DNA of 64,000 nucleotides. It comes from Rachicladosporium sp. CCFEE 5018 (taxonomy: Eukaryota; Ascomycota; Dothideomycetes; Cladosporiales; Cladosporiaceae). Position 1 is the stretch's first letter. Each line of letters starts with the position of its first letter. The notes beneath the pieces are model-generated. The model was not told the DNA's origin and searched no databases. It saw only the letters and a list, made by a program, of their open reading frames with translations. This document shows, piece by piece, positions 1 to 10,848 of the stretch. A program made the translations under genes and the position numbers. The stretch spans positions 591,373 through 655,372 of the forward strand of contig KZ111144.1 in the NCBI GenBank assembly GCA_002077045.2, written 5' to 3'.

Positions 1-320
1 TGAATGTGGAGGATGCGTCGAGAGCGGAGGAGGTGGATGATGATGATTATATCTCAGAGCCGGATGAGGGTGAGTCTACAAATCCATTCACACATCAGAT
101 CCAGTGCGGCAAGCTGACAAACGCACTAGATACCATTGCTGGCCAGATGGCTGCATTGAAAGGCCAGCCAACATCAGACGGCGCAACACAGCCTCCCAGG
201 CGTCCGAGGAGAGAGGTCAAGCCTGCGGATGACGAGGAGAGCGATTACGAAAGCGGCACGGACGAGGATGTGGACAGTGACAGTGAGACCGATACGGACA
301 CTGATAGCGACGGCGAGTGA
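1..320 (+). CDS. SEC63 C-terminal fragment (partial, cut by window start)
   Basis: The open frame running in from the window edge encodes the acidic C-terminal tail of the Sec63-type translocon protein and stops at 318-320. It is identical to the end of the complete gene at 52220-54388, including the final stretch rich in Asp, Glu, Ser and Thr. Only about 105 residues are visible; the J domain and membrane segments would lie to the left of the window if this copy is complete. It belongs to the repeated block, so it may be an assembly copy and not a second gene. Confidence 0.85.
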   Translation, partial: NVEDASRAEEVDDDDYISEPDEGESTNPFTHQIQCGKLTNALDTIAGQMAALKGQPTSDGATQPPRRPRREVKPADDEESDYESGTDEDVDSDSETDTDTDSDGE

Positions 321-1198
321 ACTTCAACACAAGAGCGTGTTGCTGATGTGGTGTAGTGCTATCACAGACCGCCCGCCGCATGATAGATGCCCGCCTTTGC
401 GGCCAGCGATCGTGGCTCCGGCAGAGCTTGGACGACGTGGTGACTGTGTTTGGGCCCCCTGGGGAGTCAGGGCATCGCCTTTGGCGCGTTTTAGCGGGAG
501 ATGGGTCTATCGCTACCCGAACATGAGGCTTTGGTGCGGCAGGGGAACTTCGTCAAGGCACCGTGCAATTGAGATCGTCCGCGGAAGGCGGGGCAGAGTA
601 CGGTCACTTGGTATGGTGGCTTTTGGGGTAACAAAGATGGCAGAGATACATTGGTAATCACCATGAGCGTTCGGCAGCGATTCACAGTCGATCCTTCCAG
701 ACTACTCACAACAACTTACCCTTTTCTGATCCTGTCTTATACCAGCATGCCCTCCTCCGTCAATACTTTCTGGCCCACCGCCCGAACTTCCAACACAGAT
801 AATTTACGATAGGTTACGAACGATCGCATTGAAAGCTAGTGGGTCGCATTGCACATGCGGTTCAATTCTATCAATTTACTCATCCCATGCCGTTTCCTGG
901 CTTTCCCTTCGTCAATACGTCCGGCCTGTAACGCATTCCTGATCACTCATGCCATGCTATCCAGCCTTGCCCATGCCTTGTGAGCCAAGGCGCTCTGTTC
1001 CTTGGGTATCAAATTCCCTCCCATGCTCATGCTACATATGTTCTAAACTCCCTCAGTCCTCCAAACAGTCCAAAGATCTTTCGCAGTCAATGGCGTAATG
1101 TGCGGTGATTGTTGATGTATGTTAAGGATAACGCTGTAGTGGTATGCATACTCATTTGCTGACAACGTAACACCATTCATCTCTCGACTCCGACACGC
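321..1198. other. Intergenic region between convergent SEC63 and GH55 copies
   Basis: This 878-base stretch lies between two genes that end toward each other, so it holds both 3' untranslated regions. It is the repeat copy of 54389-55266. The short open frames on either strand have no recognisable domain, and I see no RNA gene. Confidence 0.7.
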
Positions 1199-3563
1199 TC
1201 AGTGGTTGGTGAAGTAGTAAGCGATGGTCGCGCAGAAGTTGCTGCGGTGGTCGATGTCCTTCACGATACCCACATCGTCATCGACGATCATGTTGACTGC
1301 CGCTTTGGTGCTGACAGCGTACATATCAACTTGGCTGTTCTGAATATGAATCATGTTCTCCTGGCAGTTTTGCTCGGGTGTGCATGTCTGCTCGTAGTTG
1401 TTGAAGAAGCTGTACAGTCCAGTGGAGTAGAGCAGGATCTCCTGCGAGTTCCAGACGCGCAGACCCCAGGCATCCTTGCAGGTCGGGTCCGAGGAGCCAC
1501 TGCACACAGTGAACGTTGGGTCATCGTAGGCAGAGTTGAAAGAGAATGGGTTTGGGGCATTGGGAATGGGCTGGAAGTAGGGCGTCTCGGATTGCATGAA
1601 GCCAGAGAAGATGGCCCGGGCGTCCTTGAACTGGTAGTTGTAAAGGATCGAATGCTCCGAGGCAGTACCCCACATCCAGGTAGGGCCTTGAGACTCGATG
1701 AGTACACCACGGCCGCTGTATATGGAGATCTGGGTTGGCGAAGAGAGGTCCAAGTCGTGATCGGCGACCCAGAACCAGGTATTCTCGAGGTATATGCCAG
1801 CAGCGCCGGATGGAGCGTAGAACATCAGAAAGACACCTGTGCAGGCTGGGTTGGGGCTGCCTTGTTGCAAGGTAGTGCAGACATCGGATTGAAGCTTAGT
1901 GCCGTAGGAGCCGCCGATGCGGACGTGAGAGTCCCACATGCCGGAGGCGCCTTGAGCGGACTGCAGATTCCACTGCACCATGATCGCGCCGGGGTTCGGG
2001 CCGGTGCTTTCGAAGATGAGATCCTGGATCTCGACTGCGCCGCCGGTGTCGCCCACCTCACCGATCTGGAAGACAGGCTTCGGGTTGTTGACATCGGTGA
2101 AGCCGGATGCGACGATCATGGACCAGATCTCGCCAACGATCTTGATCGTCTTGGGCACGTGAATTGTGTCCTTCACGATGTAGGCGCCGTGATCGATGCA
2201 AGCGATCTGATCACTACCGACACTCTTGAGGAAGGTGTTCAAGCAGGCGGTGTCGTCGGTCTGTCCATCACCCTTGCAGCCAGCTGCCTTGGCGGACTTG
2301 AAGGCAGACGCTGGGTAGCTGGCGTATTGCGGCTTGGAGCGGCCGAAGATCTTGCCATTGGAGTCAAGTAGGGAGGCCGCTTTAGTGGGAGGCGTGATGG
2401 GCCCACTCTTGCGTTGGACTTGGAGGCTTCGCTGTGTCGGGTAGTCGACAGCGTACCCATCACCGGCAGCCCAAGCTCCGATCTTGGCATTGCCAGCAAG
2501 TAGAGTGTTACCGCCCGTACCAGTGGTGTGCAAGACTGCGACTGGGACGTTGTCGCTCATGTCAACATTGTCGATAATAAGATTGCCACCAGATGCAGGC
2601 ACGATAGTCTGCGCCCAAGCTGTGCTGACACCGACAGGGCAGTTATTGATGGTGCTGTCAGAGAGGACCACAGAGCCAACAGTCAAATTGGTGGGACTAT
2701 TGGCCATGTCAAGGCCGACAGAGCCACAGCCGTTGATCGTGATATCACTGAGTGTCCAGCCCCAGTTCCAGTTCATGAAGATCGCTGTACCGCAGTCATT
2801 GAAGGTCAGGTTGCGCGATGTGAACTGCTGGCTACCCAGGAAGGCACCATAGTTGCCGCCATTGAATACCAAATCACTGAAGAAGCCGCCACTGCCGTTG
2901 TCCATGAAGATGCCTGACTGCTTGTTGGATGGCGATGCTGGCTTCATGTCGAAGACAATATTCTGGAGGGAAGTAGCTTGTGCGACTTGCCAGTGGATAC
3001 CAGCGCCGGCGCTCTCGGGCATTTCCAGCAGGCTGATGTGGAAGTTGCGGACTTGACGGAAGAAGTTGTTCTGATTGGTCCAGAAGCTGGTACCATTATT
3101 GGAGTATGGATCAGCGTCAAGGACGGCCATGCCTTTGAATGACGGATCGGCGACGATGGTCGGGAGGTCATTGGCGTTGCCGATGAGCTGGGTGTAGTAG
3201 TACATCACAATCGGTGACGACACACGATATGTGCCGGCTGGGAAGTAGACGATGGCCGGCGTGGTGGTTGAAGAGTCGCAGTAAGGGTCGTTGCCACATC
3301 TGGCGTTACCCTTGCTGCTGCTAACAGCTTCGTTGATGGCATTAGTGTCGTCGGTAGTGCCATCTCCCGTCGCGCCAAAGTCTTTGACGTTGCGGTAGAT
3401 GTTATAGCTGCCGCTGTTGCCCCAGGTGGATCCTTGACGGGTGATCGACTCCATCCAGAACGGGCCGCCGCTCTGGCGAGTGTCCAGGTCCCGGGAGACC
3501 ATGGAAGTGGGTGCAGCAACGACATGTTGCGGCAGTGAGGTGATGATGGCGCTCAGCGCCGCA
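1199..3563 (-). CDS. GH55 exo-beta-1,3-glucanase, copy truncated by gap
   Basis: Glucan 1,3-beta-glucosidase of glycoside hydrolase family 55, a secreted enzyme that cuts glucose from beta-1,3-glucan. The sequence shows two pectate-lyase-3 type beta-helix modules, the first opening with the family-typical 'VKDFGA.GDG.TDDT' stretch. The last 788 codons are present. The first ten codons, covering the start of the signal peptide, are lost in the N gap; the complete gene is at 55267-57663. Against that copy there are three amino-acid differences near the N-terminus (Pro/Ser, Thr/Arg and Val/Ile). The reading frame that appears to run through the gap into 3664-3781 is unrelated sequence joined by N and should not be read as one protein. 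Confidence 0.9.
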
Positions 3564-3663
3564 NNNNNNNNNNNNNNNNNNNNNNNNNNNNNNNNNNNNN
3601 NNNNNNNNNNNNNNNNNNNNNNNNNNNNNNNNNNNNNNNNNNNNNNNNNNNNNNNNNNNNNNN
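3564..3663. other. Scaffold gap of 100 N
   Basis: Exactly 100 N, the conventional placeholder for an unsized gap. It cuts the GH55 copy on its right flank just short of the start codon. Sequence after the gap does not match what follows the complete GH55 copy at 57632 onward, so the join across the gap is not confirmed. Confidence 0.97.
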
Positions 3664-5143
3664 CCTCGCTCCATATTGATCCCTCAGCTTCGTTGAGATA
3701 CTGTCGTAGATGCCTGCAGGGCTGTGCGAAGAGCTCACGGCGGCGGCAAGTAACGGCCGTGTGACTGAAAGCTTTAGACACGAAGATGACGGTACAATGT
3801 CGCCTGGACGATAGAAGCCAAGGAACAGAAATGAATCACTTCTTCAAGATGTACCTACGACGTGTTCTCGGCAAAAGGTAGCACGATGCGAGTGCATACG
3901 CCAGAAGCTTATCAGGTTTCGGTGTGGGGGCTAATCCCCAATGGCAGATCCGCCACATGGCCAGGCGGTCGAGAAGAAGATTCGCCCCATCTACCGTGCA
4001 TGGTAGACTAGCCACTCACGGCAGCTGTCTGTGATACCGTGTTTCGTGCTTCGGCAGGATGCGCGATCGCGCCTCGTGTCCGGTGCACGTTGTACAAGTA
4101 TATATATGATCGGGGTAAAATAGTCTCCAGTCCGATCCCTCTCACGCAGAGCAGGAACAATGTTCAGCTGGCATTTGAGGGGACTTCATGTGAGGACATG
4201 TGTCTAACCTCACGGGAGTTTCGTTTGATTTGGGGAACTGGCGCGCCGGAGGTCCCAGATCGGCGAATGCTTTCCTCGACTCGAAGGCGCCAGCATATTG
4301 CAGTGCCGCTACGCTAACGCGAGGTCGCCACGCTAATGTGAGGCCGCTGCCACACATCCGTGCAGACTCGCAGCAGGTGAATGGAGTACTGGCATTTCGC
4401 TTCGTTCACCATCGTTTTGGCAGCGTACATAGCGTTGAAGTGGCCAGTAGTACAGAAGCGAAAGCATATGTTAGGTCTTTGAAGCATTGTGACATCAAGG
4501 ATGCGATGCCGTGTCGCAGATATGCAGCAGAGGCGGGAGTGTTGTTGATGCTGTGGCAGATAAGCTCGATCAAGCTGTCGGGGACGGCAGATTTAGCCGC
4601 AAGTCTAGCCCTTGATCCGATCCACCTGGCAGTTCTTCCCCCGACCCACGGCCTGACTCTTGCTCTTCGGCTACCTGCATAAATGCGCCGTTGTCAACAA
4701 CTACGAACGACCCGAACTCGCCCCAGTACTCCAGAACCCAAGTCTACCCCATGTCGGTCTTCAAGGCTTTTGACCACCTCAACATAACATACGTGCAGAC
4801 CGGTCAAATGCCTAGCCAGTCCTATGCTACCCATTGTAAGGAGACCCTGCGCAAGCTCAGCCACCACCTGAGAAAGCGGCTCAGGGCTGATGATGGCGCC
4901 TTTGCAAATTAATGGAAGAGTCAACGGTACTGTATGCCTTTCTATACCTTTCGCACGCGATTTGAAGAAAAGGCGGATCACGGGGGGTAAATGGTGCAAT
5001 ATTTCACGGGCGAAGGTGCTGAGTATGCGCTGTTGCGGTACAGCTTAACTTACCTCTCGCAACCCCCATACTTCCGTTAAGCGCTGTCAGCAAGGAGCAC
5101 TTGTGTGCCTGTCGGGTGCTTCTTCTTTTACACACACGGCGAG
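3664..5143. other. Unassigned region
   Basis: About 1.5 kb with no gene I can support. The longest open frame (4200-4682, plus strand, non-ATG start) has low-complexity composition and no recognisable domain. A T/A-rich run near 4100-4110 could be a TATA-like element but has no gene at the expected distance. Part of this stretch is presumably promoter for the gene starting at 5144. Confidence 0.5.
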
Positions 5144-6514
5144 ATGGCAGAGCTTGGTGTCGCAGCAAGCATTATCGCCTTAGTCGGGACCGGCACTAAG
5201 CTCTCCATAGCCATTTTCGACTTCGCAGCTACGGTTGGCGGTGCCGGCAAGGAATTACAACATGTCGCGACAGAGATATCGGGTCTCTGCTCTGTCTTGC
5301 AACATCTTAGGGCACTCCTCACGCATGCTCACTTCAAGCCATCTCCAACGGCGGTCGCGTCGGTACAGAAGATAACGAATCATTGTGAATCGACATTCTC
5401 CGAGATCGACGCTGTTGTCACTGGACTGCGTGGGAACATTACTGACAGTCACTTCCCGGCGACCACACCAGACTTCGCTAACCGGGTGAAGTGGACCTTC
5501 AAGAAGTCGAAGGTCACGATGCTGCGGTCCTCGTTGGAGGCCTGCAAGTCTACTCTTAGCCTGATGCTGAGTACACTGCTCCTGGCACAACGAGTTGCCC
5601 AAGGAGAGATTGAGGAATCAGATCTTTTGCACGACGAGCAGGGCAAGGCGGTGACACAAAGCCTGGTCATTGCTCAGCAATGCGCTGTTGAGCAGCTCGA
5701 ACATGACGAGGACGAAGTTGAGAAAGAGCAAGAGGCTGCTAGGCTGTTGCCCGGTGTCGCCGCTGCAAAGAAAACCACGCAGCGTCGGAAAAGCAAAGGC
5801 CGTTTAATTCGCATGTTCAGCGGTCTGTCCGTCGTGACTGACTTGCCAGCCCCTTACGCAAACCCTGTGGCGCAGCCTGTCCGAGCGAAACGGGCCTCGA
5901 TCTGGCTTGACGACATCCTCGCGCCCCCAGGAGATGAAGATGACCCACATCCGGGCATACGACGGCAGAAGCGATTGTCTTCGGCAGGAACGGCGAATGC
6001 ACCCATGGAGCTGCTGCGGAAGTGGACAGACCTTCGAAGCGACTCGGTCGCAGGACCTGGCCAGAATCCGACAGCAGAAATTCCACTTGCGGACATATGG
6101 CGAGACTCCAAATTCGCATTTCCCTCGGGAGACCGGGCCAACACGCAAGCCGGAGCAAGTCGTGACATCGTTCCAGAAATCCGCGGCATCGCACGTGTAG
6201 CGACTGACTTCATTTCGCCGAAGACCGGACGTGTGCATAGTCTCTCATTCCACAAGGTTGTTGGCTTCGAAGGATCCCTCGAACACACCGCGATCACAAG
6301 GCTTGACGATGAGCATGATGCAGATCTCGACAGTGTCAAGAAAGCAATGATGCAAGACTATGGACTGACGGTCACTCAAGAGCACATCTCGCTTTGCGTG
6401 TACTTCGGTGGCAAGACAAGAGTTCTCAAGAAAGCCGATCGCCCACTGGAAGTGTTGCGGCAGTACGAAGAGATGGAAATGGACCCGAGGCTATTCCTGC
6501 GGCATGCGGTGTGA
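5144..6514 (+). CDS. Fungal N-terminal domain protein with RA/ubiquitin-like C-terminus
   Basis: Single-exon protein of 456 residues. I chose the ATG at 5144 because the product then opens with 'MAELGVAASIIALVGTG', the typical start of the helical N-terminal domain found on many fungal STAND, ankyrin and HeLo-like proteins (Pfam 'Fungal_N' type); this part spans roughly residues 1-160. A charged, low-complexity linker follows. The last 100 residues contain 'VYFGGKTRVLKKADRPLEVLRQ' style sequence ending in 'FLRH', which resembles the end of Ras-association/ubiquitin-like domains of Ste50-type adaptors. I see no nucleotide-binding or ankyrin repeats. A signalling or incompatibility-type adaptor role is inference only. 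Fold assignment of both ends rests on pattern memory. Confidence 0.6.
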   Translation: MAELGVAASIIALVGTGTKLSIAIFDFAATVGGAGKELQHVATEISGLCSVLQHLRALLTHAHFKPSPTAVASVQKITNHCESTFSEIDAVVTGLRGNITDSHFPATTPDFANRVKWTFKKSKVTMLRSSLEACKSTLSLMLSTLLLAQRVAQGEIEESDLLHDEQGKAVTQSLVIAQQCAVEQLEHDEDEVEKEQEAARLLPGVAAAKKTTQRRKSKGRLIRMFSGLSVVTDLPAPYANPVAQPVRAKRASIWLDDILAPPGDEDDPHPGIRRQKRLSSAGTANAPMELLRKWTDLRSDSVAGPGQNPTAEIPLADIWRDSKFAFPSGDRANTQAGASRDIVPEIRGIARVATDFISPKTGRVHSLSFHKVVGFEGSLEHTAITRLDDEHDADLDSVKKAMMQDYGLTVTQEHISLCVYFGGKTRVLKKADRPLEVLRQYEEMEMDPRLFLRHAV

Positions 6515-7294
6515 GGCCGCTATGGTCCCATCGACAAGATCTAGTCACCACAGCTTCGGCATGGAGCAACACATGGCAGATCGACGTGATAGTGTCCTTG
6601 AGAGAGTCCGTTACAGTGGACGTACATACAAATGCCGTGCATCACATAGCCCGTTGATCGAAGCTTCGGTAAATAATGCGCTACTGCAAGCGCTAGCGGT
6701 CCATCGGGGCGCTACGGCACTGGCTTGCCAGGGTAGAGTAGCTCCTCATCTGCTGCTTCCCTTGTCGGCCTAGCACATGCACTCCTACATAACCAACCAA
6801 TGCGCAACCACGACATGGTGTGCAGAACAGCACTCTGTGAGTTGGAGGCGTCAGGGTTTCCAATGCACGTATCGCCGATGTTACGGGACTACATTGCGGT
6901 GCAATGCACATCGCACTTTCTTTCTCCGCTTCCATGGATGTCTGAAACGCAGCTTGCGCTCACATCGTTACGTTTGCGGTGTTGGAGCGCCGTACTACTG
7001 CACGCACAGTGAATTGAATTCAAATAAACGTACTGGAGGACCTTCAGCTTTTCTCGCATCGACATAGCACCTCATATACGGTTGTTGCGGGTGTTCTCTG
7101 ATAGCATAGCCACGTCCAGAAGCAGACTCGTCCTGAGTCAGAGGAGCGGCAGTCTTTGCAGCTACACGCCTACGTAGTAGCTTACTTATCGACTGTCCGA
7201 TATTTGTGTTGATCATTGGAGTCAGACTGGGAAGCTCATTTCGGATTCGCCCTGTCATATCCCCTCGCGCACGCTGAAAGCGCGAGACGCTAGG
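6515..7294. other. Intergenic region
   Basis: 780 bases between two plus-strand genes. Open frames on both strands are short, lack domain signatures and have no convincing start context. It should contain the 3' end of the upstream gene and the promoter of the permease at 7295. Confidence 0.55.
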
Positions 7295-9188
7295 ATGGAG
7301 GTCAAATCCATGGCCAACGATCACAATCATGAACACACGGCTCATACACAGCATAATGGCGACAACGATGCGCAACAGCTGTCGACGCTTGGCTACGAGC
7401 CCCAACTCAAGGTAAGCGTGTACGTACTGATCTAGGTTCGGGTCCTCATGCATATTGCAGCGCAACTTCGGGTTCTTCTCTGTGCTGGGCCTCACGACGA
7501 CAGGTAGTTGACGCCGGGTAGCCTGTCATAGCTCACACTTGACTGACGTCTGACCAGTGATGGCGACCTGGGAAGCCTTCTCCGTCGTCTTCGTCTCAGT
7601 GCTCACCAACGGCGGAGCGGTTGCGCTGATCTACGGCTTCGTGTTTTGCTTCATCGGGACACTAGCTACCTGTTTGTCTCTGGCCGAGTTCGCTTCCATG
7701 TCGCCAACGTCCGCAGGTCAGTACCTCTGGGCCGCTGAGCTCGCGCCGAAGCAGCATCGACGCTTTATCTCATGGCTCTTTGGCTGGGTCACTTTCTGGG
7801 GCTGGCAATTGACCACAGCATCTCCGGCGTTCCTGGCAGCCACGATCATTCAGGCGTTGCTGGTCCTCAATCATCCGGACACATACGTGTATCAGCGCTG
7901 GCATGGGTCGCTGATCTACTGGCTCATCACCCTGCTCGGAGTCGCCATCAACGTCACGTTCGCTAAATTTCTGCCGAAGATGGAGGGTTTCCTCTTCATC
8001 TGGCATGTAGTGGGCTTCTTTGCCGTACTGATCCCACTTGTGTACCTCGGGCCGCAGAATACCGCAAGCTTTGTGTTCACCTCTTCTGCCGATGCTGGGG
8101 CATGGTCAAGCATGAGCACAGGACTGGCATTCTGCGTCGGGCTGGTAACCAGCACGTTCCCCTTCGTTGGCTACGATGCGGCCGCTCATGTAGGTTGCGC
8201 ATAGACGCTAGAGCTCAGATCCATAGCTCCTGCTAATTCCGGGTCTCGTCTAGATGTCCGAGGAGATCAAAGACGCAGCGAAAGTCGTTCCTCGTGCGAT
8301 GGTCGCTACCATATTGATTAACGGAGCGTTGGGATTTGCTATGATCATCGCACTGCTGTTCTCCATGGGTGATATCGAAGCGGTATTCGAGGCTCCTGTC
8401 TCTCAGGCTGGTTATCCATTCATCCAGGTCTACTACCAAGCAGTCAAGTCGCTGAACGGGACCAACGCGATGGTTTCCGTGACGCTGGTGTCAGTACCGT
8501 GCACAGCTTGACGAGATACGTGACTGACGTTCACAGCATCGTCATCTTCGCAAATTGGGGCCTGCTTGCAGGCGCTTCGCGCACAACGTGGGCCTTTGCG
8601 CGCGATCGTGGTCTTCCTGCATCCGATTACCTTGCTTACGTCAATCCTCGAAGTCAACTACCGGTCAGATCGATCATCCTCTGCATAATCATACAGCTTC
8701 TGCTAGGACTGATCAACATAGGCTCGACAGTAAACACCATCTCGTATCTCCTGCGTGTTCTCAGCTGATTTGAGCTAGGCTGCGTTCAACGCATTCGTCA
8801 ATTCTGCTGCCGTAACACTGTACATCAGCTATGTTCGTATCCCCACGTCTCAATGACCCTGATACTGTGCTGACAGTTGCAGATCACGCCCGTCGTCCTA
8901 GGTGTCTGGAAGCGCATGCGGCGGGAGCCTATAGCCTACGGTCCCTTCCAGCTGGGACGATGGCGCAATTTGCTGAACGGTATCGCAATCGTCTACACAT
9001 TCTTCACATGCATCTTCCTGTTCTTCCCGGCCGCGCCAAATCCCACGCCAGCGGCCATGAACTGGAGCATCGTGCTCGTTGGAGCCGTGTTCGTGTTTGC
9101 GATCTTCTGGTGGTTTGTACAGGGCAGGAAGACCTTCATCGGACCAAAATCGGAGGTAGATGAGATGGGTCATCGTGCGATGGAGTAG
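7295..9188 (+). CDS. APC-superfamily amino acid/GABA/choline-type permease
   Basis: Plasma-membrane transporter of the amino acid-polyamine-choline superfamily, fungal ACT (choline/GABA permease-like) group. Model: join(7295..7411,7461..7503,7558..8189,8254..8489,8537..8729,8779..8832,8883..9188), 526 residues; all six introns are GT-AG, 46-64 nt, and phases agree. Family marks are 'SLAEFASMSPTSAGQY' in the first third, 'SEEIKDA' after the fourth exon junction, 'FARDRGLP', and 'FNAFVNSAAVTLYISY'. About twelve hydrophobic segments are visible. The substrate cannot be told from sequence; amino acids, GABA or choline are all possible. Two further permeases of the same superfamily lie at 39.5 and 62.1 kb. 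Confidence 0.88.
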
Positions 9189-9361
9189 ACAGAGCGTCCG
9201 TCCAGCGGAACAAGCCCTGGGGTTCTTCTGCCACTATGAGTGTAGCCGCGATAGCGATGTGCCGGTGACGCGTCAATGAGAGCAAGATTCCGGGACTTTA
9301 TGGACGAGAGGTAAAGGCCTTCCGTAGTTGACCGTCTTCCAGGTGCGCTGACGCTACCCGC

Positions 9362-10321
9362 CTACACCGTTCCAGTCTCGAAGTCCTTTAGAAATCGTTC
9401 TGGTGCCATCATACTGAACTCCACGTCCCCCTCGTCGTGCCAGTACACGAACATCTCATCTCCAAGCGAGCCACCAGGCGCAACGTCCTTCCCAGGCAGC
9501 CGCATAACCTCTCTGACCTTCCCAGCAGCAACCCGCTTCCCAAAGTCGATGACCCGTTCCAGCATAGCCGTAGCCAACGCATCCGAAGTAGTATGGCCAC
9601 ATGCAACCCGTAGCATTTTCTCATTCCCAGCGTCCTCAGCTTTCGAGAGTCGCAACAGCTTTTCCAGACTCGCACACCAGTCATGCCAGTCCCCCTGCGG
9701 CGGGAAGAGGATAGGCACATCCTGTTCCTCAGCCCACGGCATTGTAGCGGCGCGTTGATAAAACGTATCACCCGCGAAGAGCCAGCGCTCCTTCACATCG
9801 TAGATAGCGAGAGAGTCCGGCGTGTGGCCCGGAGTGTGCAGTGCAATTAGATCAAGGTCATTGTCGTTCTGGAACAGATGCTCGTTGTCATCTGCAAAGT
9901 GTGTGACTTTGTATTTCGGCGTATCCACGCCAAAGGCTTTGCAAAACGAATTCTGAGGAAGATTCTCAGGGCTGATGAAGTCTTTATCGTATCCGGAGGC
10001 TACGATCGTCGCTCCGTCTCTAGCAAAGGACTCAATGCCACCGATGTGATCGAAATGGCAATGCGTGCAGATGACCAGGAAGGTCCAGTTGTTAGTCCCG
10101 CGACTCGTCGACGGCACATTGTCGTCGATGAACGTCTTCAGATTCGTCTGGCCGCGGGTGCCTTTTGTGCTCTTTGCTCCACACCCAGTGTCGATAATGA
10201 CAGCCACTTTCAGATTATCGTACACCTTGACGTAGATGTAAGGGAACTCTAAGAACTTGTCGTTGTGGATGATCAGATGCGTTGTCGCATTGAGACGCGA
10301 TACGGTGTACGTGGGAGTCAT
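9362..10321 (-). CDS. Metallo-beta-lactamase-fold hydrolase
   Basis: Single-exon 319-residue protein with the metallo-beta-lactamase fold. The metal-binding HxHxDH signature is 'THCHFDHIGG' (His87, His89, Asp91, His92); later metal ligands fit 'HTPGHTPDS' and 'LFAGDTFY'. There is no signal peptide, so it is probably cytosolic. Relatives include lactonase- and glyoxalase-like hydrolases and enzymes of secondary-metabolite clusters, but no backbone synthase is nearby. It is convergent with the permease to its left, with 173 bases between the stop codons. The substrate is unknown. Confidence 0.85.
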   Translation of the reverse strand: MTPTYTVSRLNATTHLIIHNDKFLEFPYIYVKVYDNLKVAVIIDTGCGAKSTKGTRGQTNLKTFIDDNVPSTSRGTNNWTFLVICTHCHFDHIGGIESFARDGATIVASGYDKDFISPENLPQNSFCKAFGVDTPKYKVTHFADDNEHLFQNDNDLDLIALHTPGHTPDSLAIYDVKERWLFAGDTFYQRAATMPWAEEQDVPILFPPQGDWHDWCASLEKLLRLSKAEDAGNEKMLRVACGHTTSDALATAMLERVIDFGKRVAAGKVREVMRLPGKDVAPGGSLGDEMFVYWHDEGDVEFSMMAPERFLKDFETGTV

Positions 10322-10848
10322 GTTGATCGCTGTATTAGGGGAACCTCAACTCGGACTGCTCCCTAGGTCCTTGACAGCTTGCTTGTGCCGCTGTATTGGC
10401 TACTGTGAGTAAAGGTGATTGGATGCGTTGAAGTCCGCGAGAGGCCTGATCTAGTATCGCCCGTTAAGCGCGACAGTGTGGAGCACTATGGTTGGTATGT
10501 AGCGAAATGATAGGTGCCCCAGCAGGAGCGTTACTGGAAGAGTCAATTGTCTCTGACATGCGAAACATTCATTCGAGCGGACAGCTTCAACGCATGCCCT
10601 GTGAGGTGATGTCAGTACCTGGCAGAGCGGGGTGTATACTAGTGGCACACAGCGTCCATGGATATTGTGCTTATTTCGAGGCATATACAAAATTCGCTCG
10701 TGTAATTCCTAGGGCTAAGGCTAGAGTTTATCTTGGTATCGATGTCGGGGTTGCCACAATATGTGAACATGCCTTTGCATGCCATCCTGGTTCTCGGTGG
10801 CCGCTGGTTCATCCCCAGCCCAGATCCTCAATCTTGCCACATGCGCCT
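10322..10848. other. Intergenic region
   Basis: 527 bases between two minus-strand genes. A plus-strand open frame at 10492-10944 runs into the end of the next coding region, has no domain and is not supported as a gene. Confidence 0.5.

Larger units (their letters stand above)
1..3563. repeat. Near-identical copy of 54069-57631 (SEC63 3' end plus GH55 gene)
   Basis: Bases 1-3563 match 54069-57631 at a constant offset of 54068, including intergenic sequence. I found five substitutions, at 3323, 3325, 3353, 3369 and 3463, all in the last 240 bases before the N gap; I saw no others but did not align every base. The copy starts inside SEC63 at the window edge, so it may extend further left, and it stops at the N run. 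Identity across non-coding DNA fits an assembly duplicate (overlapping contig ends or a second haplotype) better than an old segmental duplication, but a recent real duplication cannot be excluded from sequence alone. Confidence 0.95.

Noticed and set aside
1202..2371. 389-codon open frame on the plus strand opposite GH55 (also at 55270-56439)
   Set aside because: Antisense shadow of a well-supported gene; no domain, and composition reflects the codon pattern of the other strand.
1199..3781. Apparent 860-residue protein running through the first N gap
   Set aside because: The part right of the gap does not match the GH55 N-terminus seen in the complete copy; the frame is joined only by N.
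4200..4682. 160-codon plus-strand open frame
   Set aside because: No ATG start, no recognisable domain, low-complexity composition.
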